Positions 11,801-22,090 of a stretch of 64,000 nucleotides of DNA are shown piece after piece. Every line of letters starts with the position of its first letter. Within the stretch, counting starts at the first letter, position 1. Source of the stretch: Cranoglanis bouderius (Eukaryota; Chordata; Actinopteri; Siluriformes; Cranoglanididae). The notes under the pieces were generated by a model. The model was not told the DNA's origin. It ran no database searches and saw only the letters and a list, made by a program, of their open reading frames with translations. The position numbers and the translations under genes were made by a program. Location of the stretch: positions 6,682,254-6,746,253 of the forward strand of contig CM042566.1 of the NCBI GenBank assembly GCA_023630585.1. The letters run 5' to 3'.

Positions 11801-11844
11801 TTACACAGAGTGAATCCATCCCAAATTCCATTTGGGATGACATT

Positions 11845-12186
11845 GAATACAGTCAGGCACTGATGTCAGGAGAGGCGGCGTGGCAAACAGTCTGAGTTCC
11901 AGTTCATCCTAAAGGTGTTTAGTGGGGTTGAGGTCAGGGGCTTTGTGCAGACCACTCAAGTTCTTCCACTCCAACCTTGGCAAACCATGTGCTCATGGAG
12001 CTTGCTTTGTACATAGGGGCATGCTGGAACAGGTTTGGGCCTCTTAGTTCCAGTGAAGGGAAATTGTAATGCTACAGCATTCAGAGACATCTTATACAAC
12101 TGTGTGCTTCCAGATTCCCATAGTTTGGGAAAGCCCCACATATGGGTATGATTGTCAGGTGTTCACATACCTTTAGATATATAGTG
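11845..12186 (-). mobile_element. Tc1-like element fragment
   Basis: The right end near 12150-12186 (CACTATATATCTAAAGG on the minus strand) resembles the end of the MITE at 12735 and is followed by TA. Inward on the minus strand are traces of Tc1 transposase coding sequence, around the CCAAACCTGTTCCAGCATG block and then CTGACCTCAACCCCACT, which corresponds to the catalytic-Glu region. The other end is missing. Confidence 0.75.
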
Positions 12187-12371
12187 TATAAAGCATTATT
12201 CAACCCTAAGGGGCTCATTGTTGAGCTGTCGTTATTATATTTTAGCCCTCCCAATGTAATATCACGATAGCTGTCTCTGATAGTGGAGTCTGAACCTTAC
12301 TTGGGTAGATCAAGTATCAAGTATACATGTGGCCATACAGTACTTGTGAATATAAATCATACTTTTTAACT

Positions 12372-12734
12372 GTTTATAGTTACATTTATTATTGTGGAAT
12401 GTCCATAAGACAAGTTTTTCTGTTATCACTTTTGTTACAGTAGCTATACACAGCCATTCCGTCACCAGCCTCTCTTTTTCTCTCTGTCTTGAAGATAGTA
12501 ATATTAATTTTTAAAAATGCAGCTTGTCAGATAACTGAAAAACCTCAAAGTACAAAGTCCTCTGTCCTAAAGCCTTTCCCAGCAACAGAAGACTTAAAGG
12601 AACAGCTTTACCTTAAAGCGCTGACACTGACTGAAGCCTTCTTCCATAAATGTTAAATGTCCTTTTACAGAAAACTTCACCAGAGCAGCGTCTACATATT
12701 TTTCATTGTTAAATCACATTTTTTAATCCACTTA
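12372..12734 (-). mobile_element. Non-autonomous repeat X, copy 2, left part
   Basis: The sequence from TTTATAGTTACATTTATTATTGTGG through CACCAGCCTCTCTTTTTCTC and GACTTAAAGGAACAG to the CTTCCATAAATG block matches the reverse complement of 17830-17560, in the same order. It continues at 13002 after an inserted MITE. This copy and the one at 17337 show that the full element is about 500-550 bp. Confidence 0.85.
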
Positions 12735-13001
12735 CACTATATGTCCAAAGGACACCTAACCATTACACCATATGTGGGCCTTTCCCAAACTGTTCCCCAA
12801 ACTAGTCCAAACTAGTCCTGGTCCAGCATCTCCTTGTGCACAAAGTGAGATCCATAAAGACATGGCTCTTGTGGTTGAATGGGCAAATTCCCACAGCTAC
12901 ACTCCAAAATCTAGTGGAAAGCCTTCTCAGAAGAGTGGAGGTTATTCTGACAGCAAGGGGGGGGCTGTGTGATGGCTAGGTGTCCATATGGCCATATTGT
13001 G
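12735..13001 (+). mobile_element. Tc1-derived MITE (267 bp) nested in repeat X
   Basis: The ends CACTATATGTCCAAAGGACA and the complement of TGTCCATATGGCCATATTGTG form imperfect terminal inverted repeats flanked by TA (12733-12734 and 13002-13003). Inside is a residue of transposase coding sequence (GPASPCAQSEIHKDMA, then WANSHSYTPKSSGKP), so it is an internally deleted Tc1-family element. Its relative is at 11845-12186. Confidence 0.85.
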
Positions 13002-13190
13002 TATCTTTATGCATTAATTATGTGGAGAGTCTAGCATACAAGTCCCTGTGAATAAGTTGTGATTATAGAAACAACAATGTATTAGAATGAGCACTTTACT
13101 CTAAACATGTGAGTTGAAATGCAGAAAAGTAATCAACACCTTCTGACCAATCAGATTAGAGAATTCAACAGTTCTTTGGTATAATTGATA
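13002..13190 (-). mobile_element. Non-autonomous repeat X, copy 2, right part
   Basis: It resumes with GGAGAGTCTAGCATACAAGT, TTATAGAAACAACAATG, AATCAACACCTTCTGACCAA and GAATTCAACAGTTCTTTGG. These blocks are collinear with the right half of the copies at 9742 and 28662. Confidence 0.85.
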
Positions 13191-14674
13191 TGCATTAATT
13201 TATAAAGTTGTGTATTGATGTTCTAAAGCATAAGATGCATGTGGTTTAGAGAAGTTGTACTTATAGATCAGCTTGGAGATGCTTACTGTGTCATAAATCT
13301 ATCTATCTATTGATTTATTTATATAATTGTCCTCGCTTGTTAGTGGTAAAATGTGTGTTAGACAGTATCTCAAAATCTATTATCTATGCTACAGTTACAT
13401 TAGTGTAAATAAGCTCTATCATTCATGGATTAAAATGGCTTGGACTCTGGTTCTGAAATGGATTTATGTGTCATTTTTAACATATTTACTTGCTTGTTTG
13501 TTTACCTCAATTAGTTAATTGCTAATTGTTAAATCTGTGCAATATGGCAGGAAGATGGTTTTCTGGTGCAGGTTAAAAGGTTAATGATTCTGCACAACCT
13601 GGTCATGTTCCAGTCACCACCTGTCCCGAGGTCAAATACCCACAATGCTCTGCCACTTCAAAATGGCCACATGGCAATATTGCCTTTTTTTTTTTTTTCT
13701 TTTTTTTTCATATTGCCACCATTTTGTTTAGTTGCAACCTGGCCAGACAGCCTGTTCAAGAAAATAATTAGCATAAAGAAAATAGATAAAAGCTTATAAT
13801 AATGATCCAGTTATAGGCTGCAATTTGGGAACATTCACTGTGTCAGTTGCATTTTCTATTTATTTATTTATTTATTTATTTTACAATAGACCGTACATAC
13901 GAAACGATTTTAATGCATTTTGAACAGCTTGTGATGCATGTAATAGCAACTGTAATTATATTACACTCTCTCAGATTGTGACTACTGCATATTTACAAGT
14001 TTCCGCATTGTGCATTAAGCTGGATTGGCTTATGTAGCCATGTCTCTGTGGTTTAATGCAGTCAAAGCTGGACATTTTATCAGTAATGAGTACTCTGGCC
14101 TAAGTGGATTGTTCTTTTTAATCCTGTCACCACTGCGGTACAAGGTTGACTTCACAACCCGAATTGACTCAGCTGATCACTGAAAATCCTGAGGAACTAC
14201 ACAGATGTCTTCAGCCTGTTAGCTGGAGCCGACAGTAATAAAGTATAATATTAATGCACATTACCTAAGACAAGGATAGCTCAGAGAAACATTTCACAGA
14301 CCTCTGCACACTTGAAACCACCCTTTAATAAGCTTTCCTGACCAGTGTGTGTTTCCCTGGCATATCATTACTGCTGTAAGGCACAGATCCAAGTTTTTGC
14401 TGCTCTGCAAAGACCTGGATAATGTTCTGGATGAGGTGTGTTAGGATATGGAATATGGATAATAGAGAAAACTCAGAACTGTGCAGAACAATGGGTCTTT
14501 AGTGCAGGAGCTGTACGGATTACACAGGTGGCTTCAACATTTGCTGATGCACAGTTTAAAAAAAAAAATCCAGAGTAGAAAAAATTTCTAAGTAGTAAAT
14601 CTGCTGATTTGCTTTACTGCAATGTGGCAGCAGAAGCTAATGGCATTCTCTATTGTCTAGCAACTACTACACAG
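13191..14674. other. Non-coding stretch, nothing recognised
   Basis: Mostly single-copy-looking sequence. It holds a T-rich run at about 13686-13708 and a short (TTTA)n array at 13857-13882. No supported gene. Confidence 0.4.
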
Positions 14675-14900
14675 CAACCTTACTAGTGTTGAATTAATAT
14701 CTGCTCTGAGAAGCTTTAAATTAACGTTTGAATGTCCTTTCACCATGAAATAATGCAGTACTGAACCAATTCTTAGTGCTGAATAAACACTTACTGTGCT
14801 TAATTAACTCTTACCATGTACAAATAACATTACAGTGCTGAATTAATTTCACTGTAATATAGCACCCTCTGTGTTGAATTAATGCTTACAGTGAATCAGT
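14675..14900. repeat. Degenerate minisatellite, unit about GTGCTGAATTAACACTTACA
   Basis: Successive units of variable spacing read TAGTGTTGAATTAATATC, TAGTGCTGAATAAACACTTAC, TGTGCTTAATTAACTCTTAC, CAGTGCTGAATTAATTTC and TGTGTTGAATTAATGCTTAC. The shared core is GTGCTGAATTAA. A second small cluster lies at 15838. Confidence 0.65.
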
Positions 14901-15837
14901 GGGATGTCCAGGTCTTTTAAACGTTTGGGACCATATTCAGAGTTGGCGATTTAAGTTTATAAATGAGAAGCAAGCATAAATATCTAAACAGAGTCTAGTA
15001 TATTGGCAATATACTGTATATTGCATGAGTAGTCCTAGTTGTAATGATCACATTAATCACTGCAAATGCAAAAATGGTTTAATTTGACAATATGGATTCC
15101 ATTATCATTGTTTGGCAGCTTATAAAATATCACTTGATCCATCACATCCTGTTTTTGTTTTTGTTTGTTTGTTTGTTTGTTTGTTTGTTTGTTTTTTAAC
15201 TTTATTTTTTAATACTGTGTGCTGAGAGTGAATTGTGCATGCAACTTGGACTTATACCATTTCTGGCCCAAAGATTTTGCAAGCTTAAGTCCAAGGTCAC
15301 AAAATGGCAGCCCCACATTATGCCAGCCATGAAAATGTACACCTACAGGGTTGGATTATGTTGAAAAAATACTGTATCTACAGCAGTGAATTGCCTATTC
15401 ATCTGGTGTGTTCAACAAACACCAAGTGTTGCATTAACAGAGGCACCAATATTTACAGTTCAGTGGTAGCTTTTACGATTTTTGAGCACTCACAAGAGCC
15501 ATATGGGAGACACAATAAAACTTTTCTGCATTATCAGCTAAAGCTGGGCAAATAAAATACTCCCAGCCAATAACCCCATTCACTGAAAGAGAACGGATGT
15601 GGGAGGTGTAAGACGTGGTTACATTTCCTCTGTGCTATTTATTTTAACATACTGTAGATGGCCATTTAGGTCAATATAGAACAGGAAGTCAGGACAGCGG
15701 TATCTTTGGTTGGTCAAGAAAATGAATGAGGTGGTAATTAAGTCATTAAGCAGCTGTCACGCTGGACTTTTGCCTTGCTATTGTCTTACTGTTCTCTGCT
15801 TGCCAGAATTTTCTTGTGACCACCGTTGGCATGTCTG
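14901..15837. other. Non-coding stretch with a (TTTG)n tract
   Basis: A TTTG-rich tract lies at about 15150-15193. The remainder shows no gene or recognised element. Confidence 0.4.
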
Positions 15838-15905
15838 CTTTAATTCTTACTCTAAAACTTGCAGTGCTGAATAAACTCTTACTGTTGAATTAACACCTAC
15901 AGCAT
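15838..15905. repeat. Second cluster of the degenerate minisatellite
   Basis: It contains GCAGTGCTGAATAAACTCTTAC and CTGTTGAATTAACACCTACA, the same core as at 14675-14900, about 0.94 kb away. Confidence 0.55.
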
Positions 15906-16239
15906 TTTTACATTCACTCATTTCAGTATCCAGATTAATACAAATGAAAATTGTAAGAAATACTAAATAATACTTTGTGTATTGCTACTTGATTAATGTT
16001 TGCCAGATGAAGGAGGTTCTCAGTGCTTTCTTCCTCTCACAGTTTTCACCACTAATTCAGCCTTTCATCTCTCTTTATTCGTTTTTTAGTTCCATAGTAC
16101 TCGCTGCCAGGCGGCTTGAGATAGCTCCAAATTTTATAACCCTCTGATACGTGGTCCAACACTAAATCAAGTGGAAGCCTGGACTTCCAAAAGTAAAAAA
16201 AAAGAAAGAAAAAAACAACAACAATGAGATGCCCCAGTT

Positions 16240-16760
16240 ATTTGAGCCTTCATTAAAGTTCTGCTGCTTTTATCAGCATTAAAAAGAGTAGCCCAAACTT
16301 TATCCCATATCCTTTCCATATAAAATTGGTTTTAATCTGGCAGCACTATAATACAGTTATTAAACCTCTAATGCACCATGTAGGAAATTATTATTGGTTT
16401 CATTATCTTCCATATCAATTTACACATTCGGCTAATAACTGTGAATAACCCTCCGAATGCCTGCCCAGCTTAATATGCTGAGAGTAATTAAGAATGACTT
16501 TTCACTAGCCCCCAGGTCTAATGAAAAGTTGCACTCTAAATGGACTAAAGGCTTAATTTTGTGTTCTTTCTATTAGGACTGAAGAGAGTTATTTTACACG
16601 TCACTGGGAACACTGGGCAGTGGACAGAGCCGGATAGCCCTTGTATTTGGGCCAGAGAAAGAGAGATCTGTGTTGTGGGCCGGTGTCTCATTGCTCTCTT
16701 CTGTAATCCAGCTCTTGATGTATTCCCTGTGAAAGGGTCCTCATGAATTTTTCATCCAGG
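16240..16760. promoter_or_regulatory. Candidate conserved non-coding element
   Basis: A non-repetitive block with several homeodomain-type cores (TTAATATGCTGAG, GAGTAATTAAGAATGAC, GGCTTAATTTTG) and balanced composition. It stands out against the repeats around it. Conservation is not shown by this sequence, so this is a pattern-based guess. Confidence 0.25.
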
Positions 16761-17336
16761 ATGCAGTGGTGCATGCTGGGGGTTGATGTCAGTGCGAGTG
16801 CTGATGTGACTTGGCTAAGCAAGCTTTATATGTTAATCGCTGCTATTGATCGACACATTGAATCACGGTCACTAAAATTTCTGAAAACTGCAGACTTGGG
16901 ACTCTTTCTGCATGCTTTCTCCGATTGTACATTAGATCTAAGCGTTAACATGCTGCTGATTTCCTAGTGCATGGTCATAAATATTGCATATAATTGGCTT
17001 CATGCCAGAGCTCAGAACTCTCACTTGCACAGTTATCGGTCTCTCTTCAAACCCCTTCTATTCTTTATCGCCTCAAACAGATTTAGAGGCATAGACACAC
17101 ATACACTCACTCACTCTCTCACATCCTTCATCAATCAGCTGTATGATGATAGGCACTGAGCTGTTGTCATGGTGAGCCTGGAGAGATTGAAGACATGCTT
17201 GAGTCACTCCAATGATTAGATCACTGTGGGGTTTTGACACAATCACCCTTACACTTGGCAAATACAAACACAGCCTTGAGCCAGTTGCTTGTGTGGCAGG
17301 AAAACAATCACACAATAAGCACAGCTAATTATACAA
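16761..17336. other. Non-coding stretch, nothing recognised
   Basis: Short open frames are present but none has a recognisable domain or repeat link. Confidence 0.4.
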
Positions 17337-17830
17337 TTTCACATTCACTGTTGAATTCTTGTGTCTGATTGGTCAGAAGGTTAATTTTCTATAACAGCAG
17401 CTCTGACAGTAGTTCAGCTGCAAAAATGTTCTTACATTAATGTTTCTATAGTAACAACTAACACAGGGACATGTGTGGTGGATGGTAAACATACAGTATA
17501 CAGATTTTAATGTGTGCCATTGTTGATATGGTGAAGTTTTCTGTGAGTATACTGTATTATATTACTTTTTGGAAGGAGTCTCCATTGTCACTGCTTTATA
17601 ACAGTTAGAGGTAAACCTGTTCCTTTAAGATTTCTGACATGGGAACATCTGTAGGACTCCATAGGGCTAACATAACAAGCTGCATTTTACTTGTCTTTTC
17701 TACATTATGAGAGAGAAAAAGAGAGGCTGGTGAGGGATGATTGTTTATAGCTGCTATAACATAAGTGATAACAGGAACTAACTTTTTTTGTGGATGTTCC
17801 ACAACATTAAATGTAACTATAAATTGATTT
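17337..17830 (+). mobile_element. Non-autonomous repeat X, copy 3, uninterrupted full length
   Basis: It starts TTCACATTCACTGTTGAATTC and runs through TCTGATTGGTCAGAAGG, TATAACAGCAGCTCTGACAG, TTTCTATAGTAACAACTAAC, GGAAGGAGTCTCCATTGTCA and GTTCCTTTAAGATTTCTGAC. It ends near TTCCACAACATTAAATGTAACT. Every block has a counterpart in inverted order in copy 2. There is no coding frame, so it would depend on proteins from elsewhere. The superfamily is not clear to me. Confidence 0.85.
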
Positions 17831-17940
17831 TTAAAAATGGATGTTGTTCTTTAATATCAGCAATGACAAATTGATAGAGTTAATAAAGCATTTCCATACA
17901 TGCTTTTATTGGAAAATAATACAATTCGGAATAATAACCA

Positions 17941-18335
17941 GCAGAAAACCGTTGCCCTATTGTTTGGGAGATCGTGAGTTCAAATCCAGATGATGCCTTA
18001 GCCTGGCTGAGAGTCTAAAATTGGCCATGCTTTCTGGGTGACTGAAATGGTATTCACTTTCTCCACTGTCAATCACAAACACTAGCCAATCACCAGCATC
18101 TGTGAGCTCAGGTATGTGGAAGAGCGCTTTCCTCCAAGTGTGTTACTCTGCTCTGTGATGCAGCATGCCCAGTAGTTTGAAAGATGTGATAGCTTCTTTC
18201 TTCACGTGTCTTGAAGAAAGCACTTGTTATTCTTTACTTGGTAAAGAATTGTTGGATGAAGAGCTGAATGGTGGGTGGGAATTGGCAGGTAAACAAATTG
18301 GGGAGAAATATGAGGGAAAAGGAAGACTGTTCCAA
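17941..18335 (+). mobile_element. tRNA-like SINE, family 3
   Basis: The head has GGGAGATCGTGAGTTCAAAT with a B-box-like core. The body includes AATTGGCCATGC, CTGTCAATCAC, ACTAGCCAATCA and a tail GGGAATTGGCAGG...AAATTGGGGAGAAA. The copy at 32035 shares the same order of blocks, and a tail piece lies at 62225. This family is distinct from families 1 and 2. Confidence 0.85.
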
Positions 18336-18797
18336 AGGGTTTACAAATGATGATTATTATGGCACTTTGTTTAATGAAAAATGAGTCAAAGGCAGTTTCA
18401 TGTAAGTGTGTACACTTTTTTTAGGGGCTATTCCACAAATTATGGTTCCTTTGTCTTGAGTCAACACACAGGCAGACATTATCATCAAAGACAAATCGAT
18501 ATTTGGTCCGGGCAGAGTTGGGGCAGAGTCAAACAACAACTGGGTTGTTTGCCAGTTCCAAATTATTCTCTTATAGGACCACATACACTAAGTTTCGATG
18601 GATTTTATGTGCACAGTGCAAGCGATTTACTATTTTGGCTTCTGTTGCCTACTCATGGTAAGAGTGATAAACCTAATAGGGAAGAATCTACAGCCGAATA
18701 ATAGTGGACAGTTTCTTGATGTTCTTCTGTTTCAGTTAATGGGCTACGAAATTTCAAAGAACTAAAACAATCGCTCTTCGTCTGCAACCCATTTTAT
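18336..18797. other. Non-coding stretch, nothing recognised
   Basis: The sequence is open in one forward frame (18381-18701), but the translation has no recognisable domain. Confidence 0.4.
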
Positions 18798-19040
18798 GCT
18801 GCTCAGGGAGGCGGTGAATCCATAGCCTATCCCAGGACTACAGTATGCGAGGCAGGGACACGCCCTGGATGTGAGGATGCCAGCCCATTGCATGGCACCA
18901 TGCAGACAAAATTCACACATAGAAGCCATTTAGAGTGGCCATTCTGCCTACATGCATTTGTTGGGAGGTGAAACCAGAGAATCTGTATGAAACCCACACA
19001 GACAGGTGGAAGAACATGTGAAATGCCACACTGGCAGTAG
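18798..19040 (-). mobile_element. SINE family 1, degenerate copy
   Basis: On the minus strand it follows the family 1 order: a GTTTCATACAGATTCTCTGG block, a body matching GTAGGCAGAATGGCCACT, then GCCCTGGATGTG- and ATCCCAGGAC-like 3' blocks. It is highly diverged and therefore old. Confidence 0.65.
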
Positions 19041-20157
19041 CCATATATACTGTATCAAAACAGGAAACAAATAATATATAAATGTATTAAGGGTATGGAA
19101 GTCTACAGAAACATATTTGTAATAACAACAGTTACAGTTACAGCTAGCATCAGTATTCTAGTCAGGTTTCTTCCTAAAACACCTCAGTCTAAGCAATCAA
19201 TGTGATGAGGGTTTGAATCACTAATGGCACAGGTTGTTTGTGTGTTAAGGATTGGGAAAGGGAATTAAATGAGTTTGCACAGGGGAACAGATGTTCCTCT
19301 GAAGACTATTTGACATTTTTTACTATCTGTATTTAGTTTCCTTCAGTGTTAAACAGCATAATTCAAGCTACTTTACCAACTTTACCAACCAGCAATGTTT
19401 TGTAAAACAATCATATAACCAAAACTGGTGTAATCCTAACCAGCATAAACCAGTTTGAACCAGCACGGCAGCACATTTTTTTCTTTACAAGAGGGGGAAA
19501 CCAATCAGGTTTACATTGCCCTTCTTGGTATTCACTGCTAAATATTCACTGCTAAATATTCATAGGAAACTATGAAACTAGGCAAATCTGATTATCTTTC
19601 TAAATGACATCAGTCAAAGTTGATATGTTTGATTTGATCTTCTCTGAAAAGGAATTTTGCAGTGACTGCTCCATAAATGGTGATGCACCTTTCCCCCTGA
19701 TAATACATCTCTTTAATTTAACACACCTTTGTTCTGTGATTTTAAATACGATAAAAAGGAAGGCATGCTAAAATACTTTTGGGGTCAAACAAGAGATCTG
19801 ACAAACATGAAATCAGATCCTCTACAGTCATGACATTTTTTGGAAAGAGCTGACCGTTCTACATTTGATCCAGACTTCCGATGATTTGTGCATCCTCACG
19901 CCGCTGTCCATTTAGGTGAGGTCTCCTCTGACCATTTTTCACACATGAAAATCAATTTCAATGTTCCCTAAGATGAACAACAATGTGAGTCCTTCTTGTC
20001 ACGGTCATATTTTCACCCAGCTTTTCTCTTTCACATTATAGGCAAGAGATAGGGGACTTTGGACCTCAAATAAGACAGCAATAGAATAAAAGATTTTGTA
20101 AGTGGAAATCTTTCCCCGGGAATTCAAAGTTTGTTTTGGAGACTATTTTTAGTCATT
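19041..20157. other. Non-coding stretch, nothing recognised
   Basis: It contains a short exact tandem duplication of ATTCACTGCTAAAT near 19530-19560. No supported gene. Confidence 0.4.
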
Positions 20158-20245
20158 TATTATTCATGCATTCATCTTCAGTGAGCACTTTATTCTGGTC
20201 AGGGTCACAATGGATCAGGATCCACAATGGACCTGCATCCACTGT
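20158..20245 (-). mobile_element. SINE family 1, 3' tail fragment
   Basis: It contains CATTCATCTTCAGTGAGCAC and TTTATTCTGGTCAGGGTC, the reverse complement of the family 1 tail. Confidence 0.75.
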
Positions 20246-20288
20246 ATACATACATATGTTCTTATTTTAGCAGCAAAACTCAGCAGCC

Positions 20289-20292
<4 letters not shown>

Positions 20293-20374
<82 letters not shown>
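20293..20374. repeat. (TA)n microsatellite, left flank of a Tc1 insertion
   Basis: About 40 TA units directly abut the transposon. A short TATATACACAC tract on the far side (21878-21899) is the likely continuation. Confidence 0.98.
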
Positions 20375-20377
<3 letters not shown>

Positions 20378-21877
20378 GTGCATCTCAATAAATTAGAATG
20401 TCGTGAAAACGTTCATTTATTTCAGTAATTCAACTCAAATTGTGAAACTCGTGTATTAAATAAATTCAGTGTACACAGACTGAAGTAGTTTAAGTCTTTG
20501 GTTCTTTTAATTGTGATGATTTTGTCTCACATTTAACAAAAACCCACCAATTCACTATCTCAACAAAATAGAATATGGTGACATGCCAATCAGCCAATCA
20601 ACTCAAAACACCTGCAAAGGTTTCCTGAGCCTTCAAAATGGTCTCTCAGTTTGGTTCACTAGGTAAGCCACAAACATTCATTGCCAAAGAAGCTGGCTGT
20701 TCACAGAGTGCTGTATCCAAGCATGTTAACAGAAAGTTGAGTGGAAGGAAAAAGTGTGGAAGAAAAAGATGCACAACCAACCGAGAGAACCGCAGCCTTA
20801 TGAGGATTGTCAAGCAAAATCGATTCAAGAATTTGAGTGAACTTCACAAGGAATGGACTGAGGCTGGGGTCAAGGCATCAAGAGCCACCACACACAGATG
20901 TGTCAAGGAATTTGGCTACAGTTGTCGTATTCCTCTTTTTAAGCCACTCCTGAACCACAGACAACATCAGAGGCATCTTACCTGGGCTAAGGAGAAGAAG
21001 AACTGGACTGTTGCCCAGTGGTCCAAAGTCCTCTTTTCAGATGAGAGCAAGTTTTGTATTTTATTTGGAAACCAAGGTCCCAGAGTCTGGAGGAAGGGTG
21101 GAGAAGCTCATAGCCCAAGTTTGCTTGAAGTCCAGTGTTCAGTTTCCACAGTCTGTGATGATTTGGGGTGCAATGTCATCTGCTGGTGTTGGTCCATTGT
21201 GTTTTTTGAAAAGCAAAGTCACTGCATCCATTTACCAAGAAATTTTGGAGCACTTCATGCTTCCTTCTGCTGACCAGCTTTTTGAAGATGCTGATTTCAT
21301 TTTCCAGCAGGATTTGGCACCTGCCCGCACTGCCAAAAGCACCAAAAGTTGGTTAAATGACCATGGTGTTGGTGTGCTTGACTGGCCAGCAAACACACCA
21401 GACCTGAACCCCATAGAGAATCTATGGGGTATTGTCAAGAGGAAAATGAGAAACAGGAGACCAAAAAATGGAGATGAGCTGAAGGCCACTGTCAAAGAAA
21501 CCTGGGCTTCCATACCACCGTGCCACAAACTGATCACCTCCATGCCACGCTGAATTGAGGCAGTAATTAAAGCAAAAGGAGCCCCTACCAAGTATTGAGT
21601 ACATGTACAGTAAATGAACATACTTTCCAGAAGGCCAACAATTCACTAAAAATGTTTTTTTATAGGTCTTATGAAATATTCTAATTTGTTGAGATAGTGA
21701 ATTGGTGGGTTTTTGTTAAATGTGAGCCAAAATCATCACAATTAAAAGAACCAAAGACTTAAACTACTTCAGTCTGTGTGCATTGAATTTATTTAATACA
21801 CGAGTTTCACAATTTGAGTTGAATTACTGAAATAAATGAACTTTTCCACGACATTCTAATTTATTGAGATGCACCTG
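20375..21877 (+). mobile_element. Complete Tc1-family transposon with ~203-bp terminal inverted repeats
   Basis: The left end CAGGTGCATCTCAATAAATT is the inverted complement of the right end at 21858-21877. Near-identity continues inward to about 20577 on the left and 21675 on the right. TA flanks both sides. It is the best preserved transposon in the window, at 1,503 bp. It carries one transposase gene spoiled by a single-base frameshift. I recall very similar ends from many teleosts, which fits a recently active, possibly horizontally spread family. Confidence 0.97.
20638..21553 (+). pseudogene. Tc1-type DD34E transposase with one frameshift
   Basis: This enzyme would cut and paste the surrounding element by binding its inverted repeats. 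From the ATG at 20638 the frame gives a helix-turn-helix (FIAKEAGCSQSAVSKHVNRK), a basic GRKKCGRKR linker and a second DNA-binding region. The first catalytic block is VLFSDESKF. Near 21120, in a TTT run, one extra base shifts the frame by +1. The second frame continues with SVMIWGAMSSAGVGPL, then FIFQQDLAPARTAKST with the second Asp, then PDLNPIENLWG with Glu 34 residues later. The stop is at 21551-21553. At about 305 codons it is shorter than the usual ~340. The shortage is at the N-terminus, where the first helix region is missing after residue 7-8. QQDLAPAR has Arg where His is usual. Inactive as written. Confidence 0.95.
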
Positions 21878-21916
21878 TATATACACACACACACACACAT
21901 CAGTACTGTGAATGCA

Positions 21917-22090
21917 TGTGTATTTCATTAACGTTTCAACAAACATCAATTAATAAGTGTTAACTTCCTCTGGTACTTTGTTAACATTACTTATGATTCA
22001 TTAATTCTGATGTTCATGATTTGTTAATGTTAGCTAATGCAGTAAATAAAGTTATTTAGAGGAACCTTAACGTAAAGTGTCACCCAAATA
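21917..22090. repeat. Interspersed repeat fragment ending in GTAAAGTGTCACC
   Basis: Repeated TTAAC/GTTAA blocks (CATTAACGTTTCAAC, TTAATGTTAGCTAATGCA) end in a GTAAAGTGTCACC motif. This resembles a widespread fish MITE or satellite-like repeat. The assignment is from memory and tentative. Confidence 0.4.
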
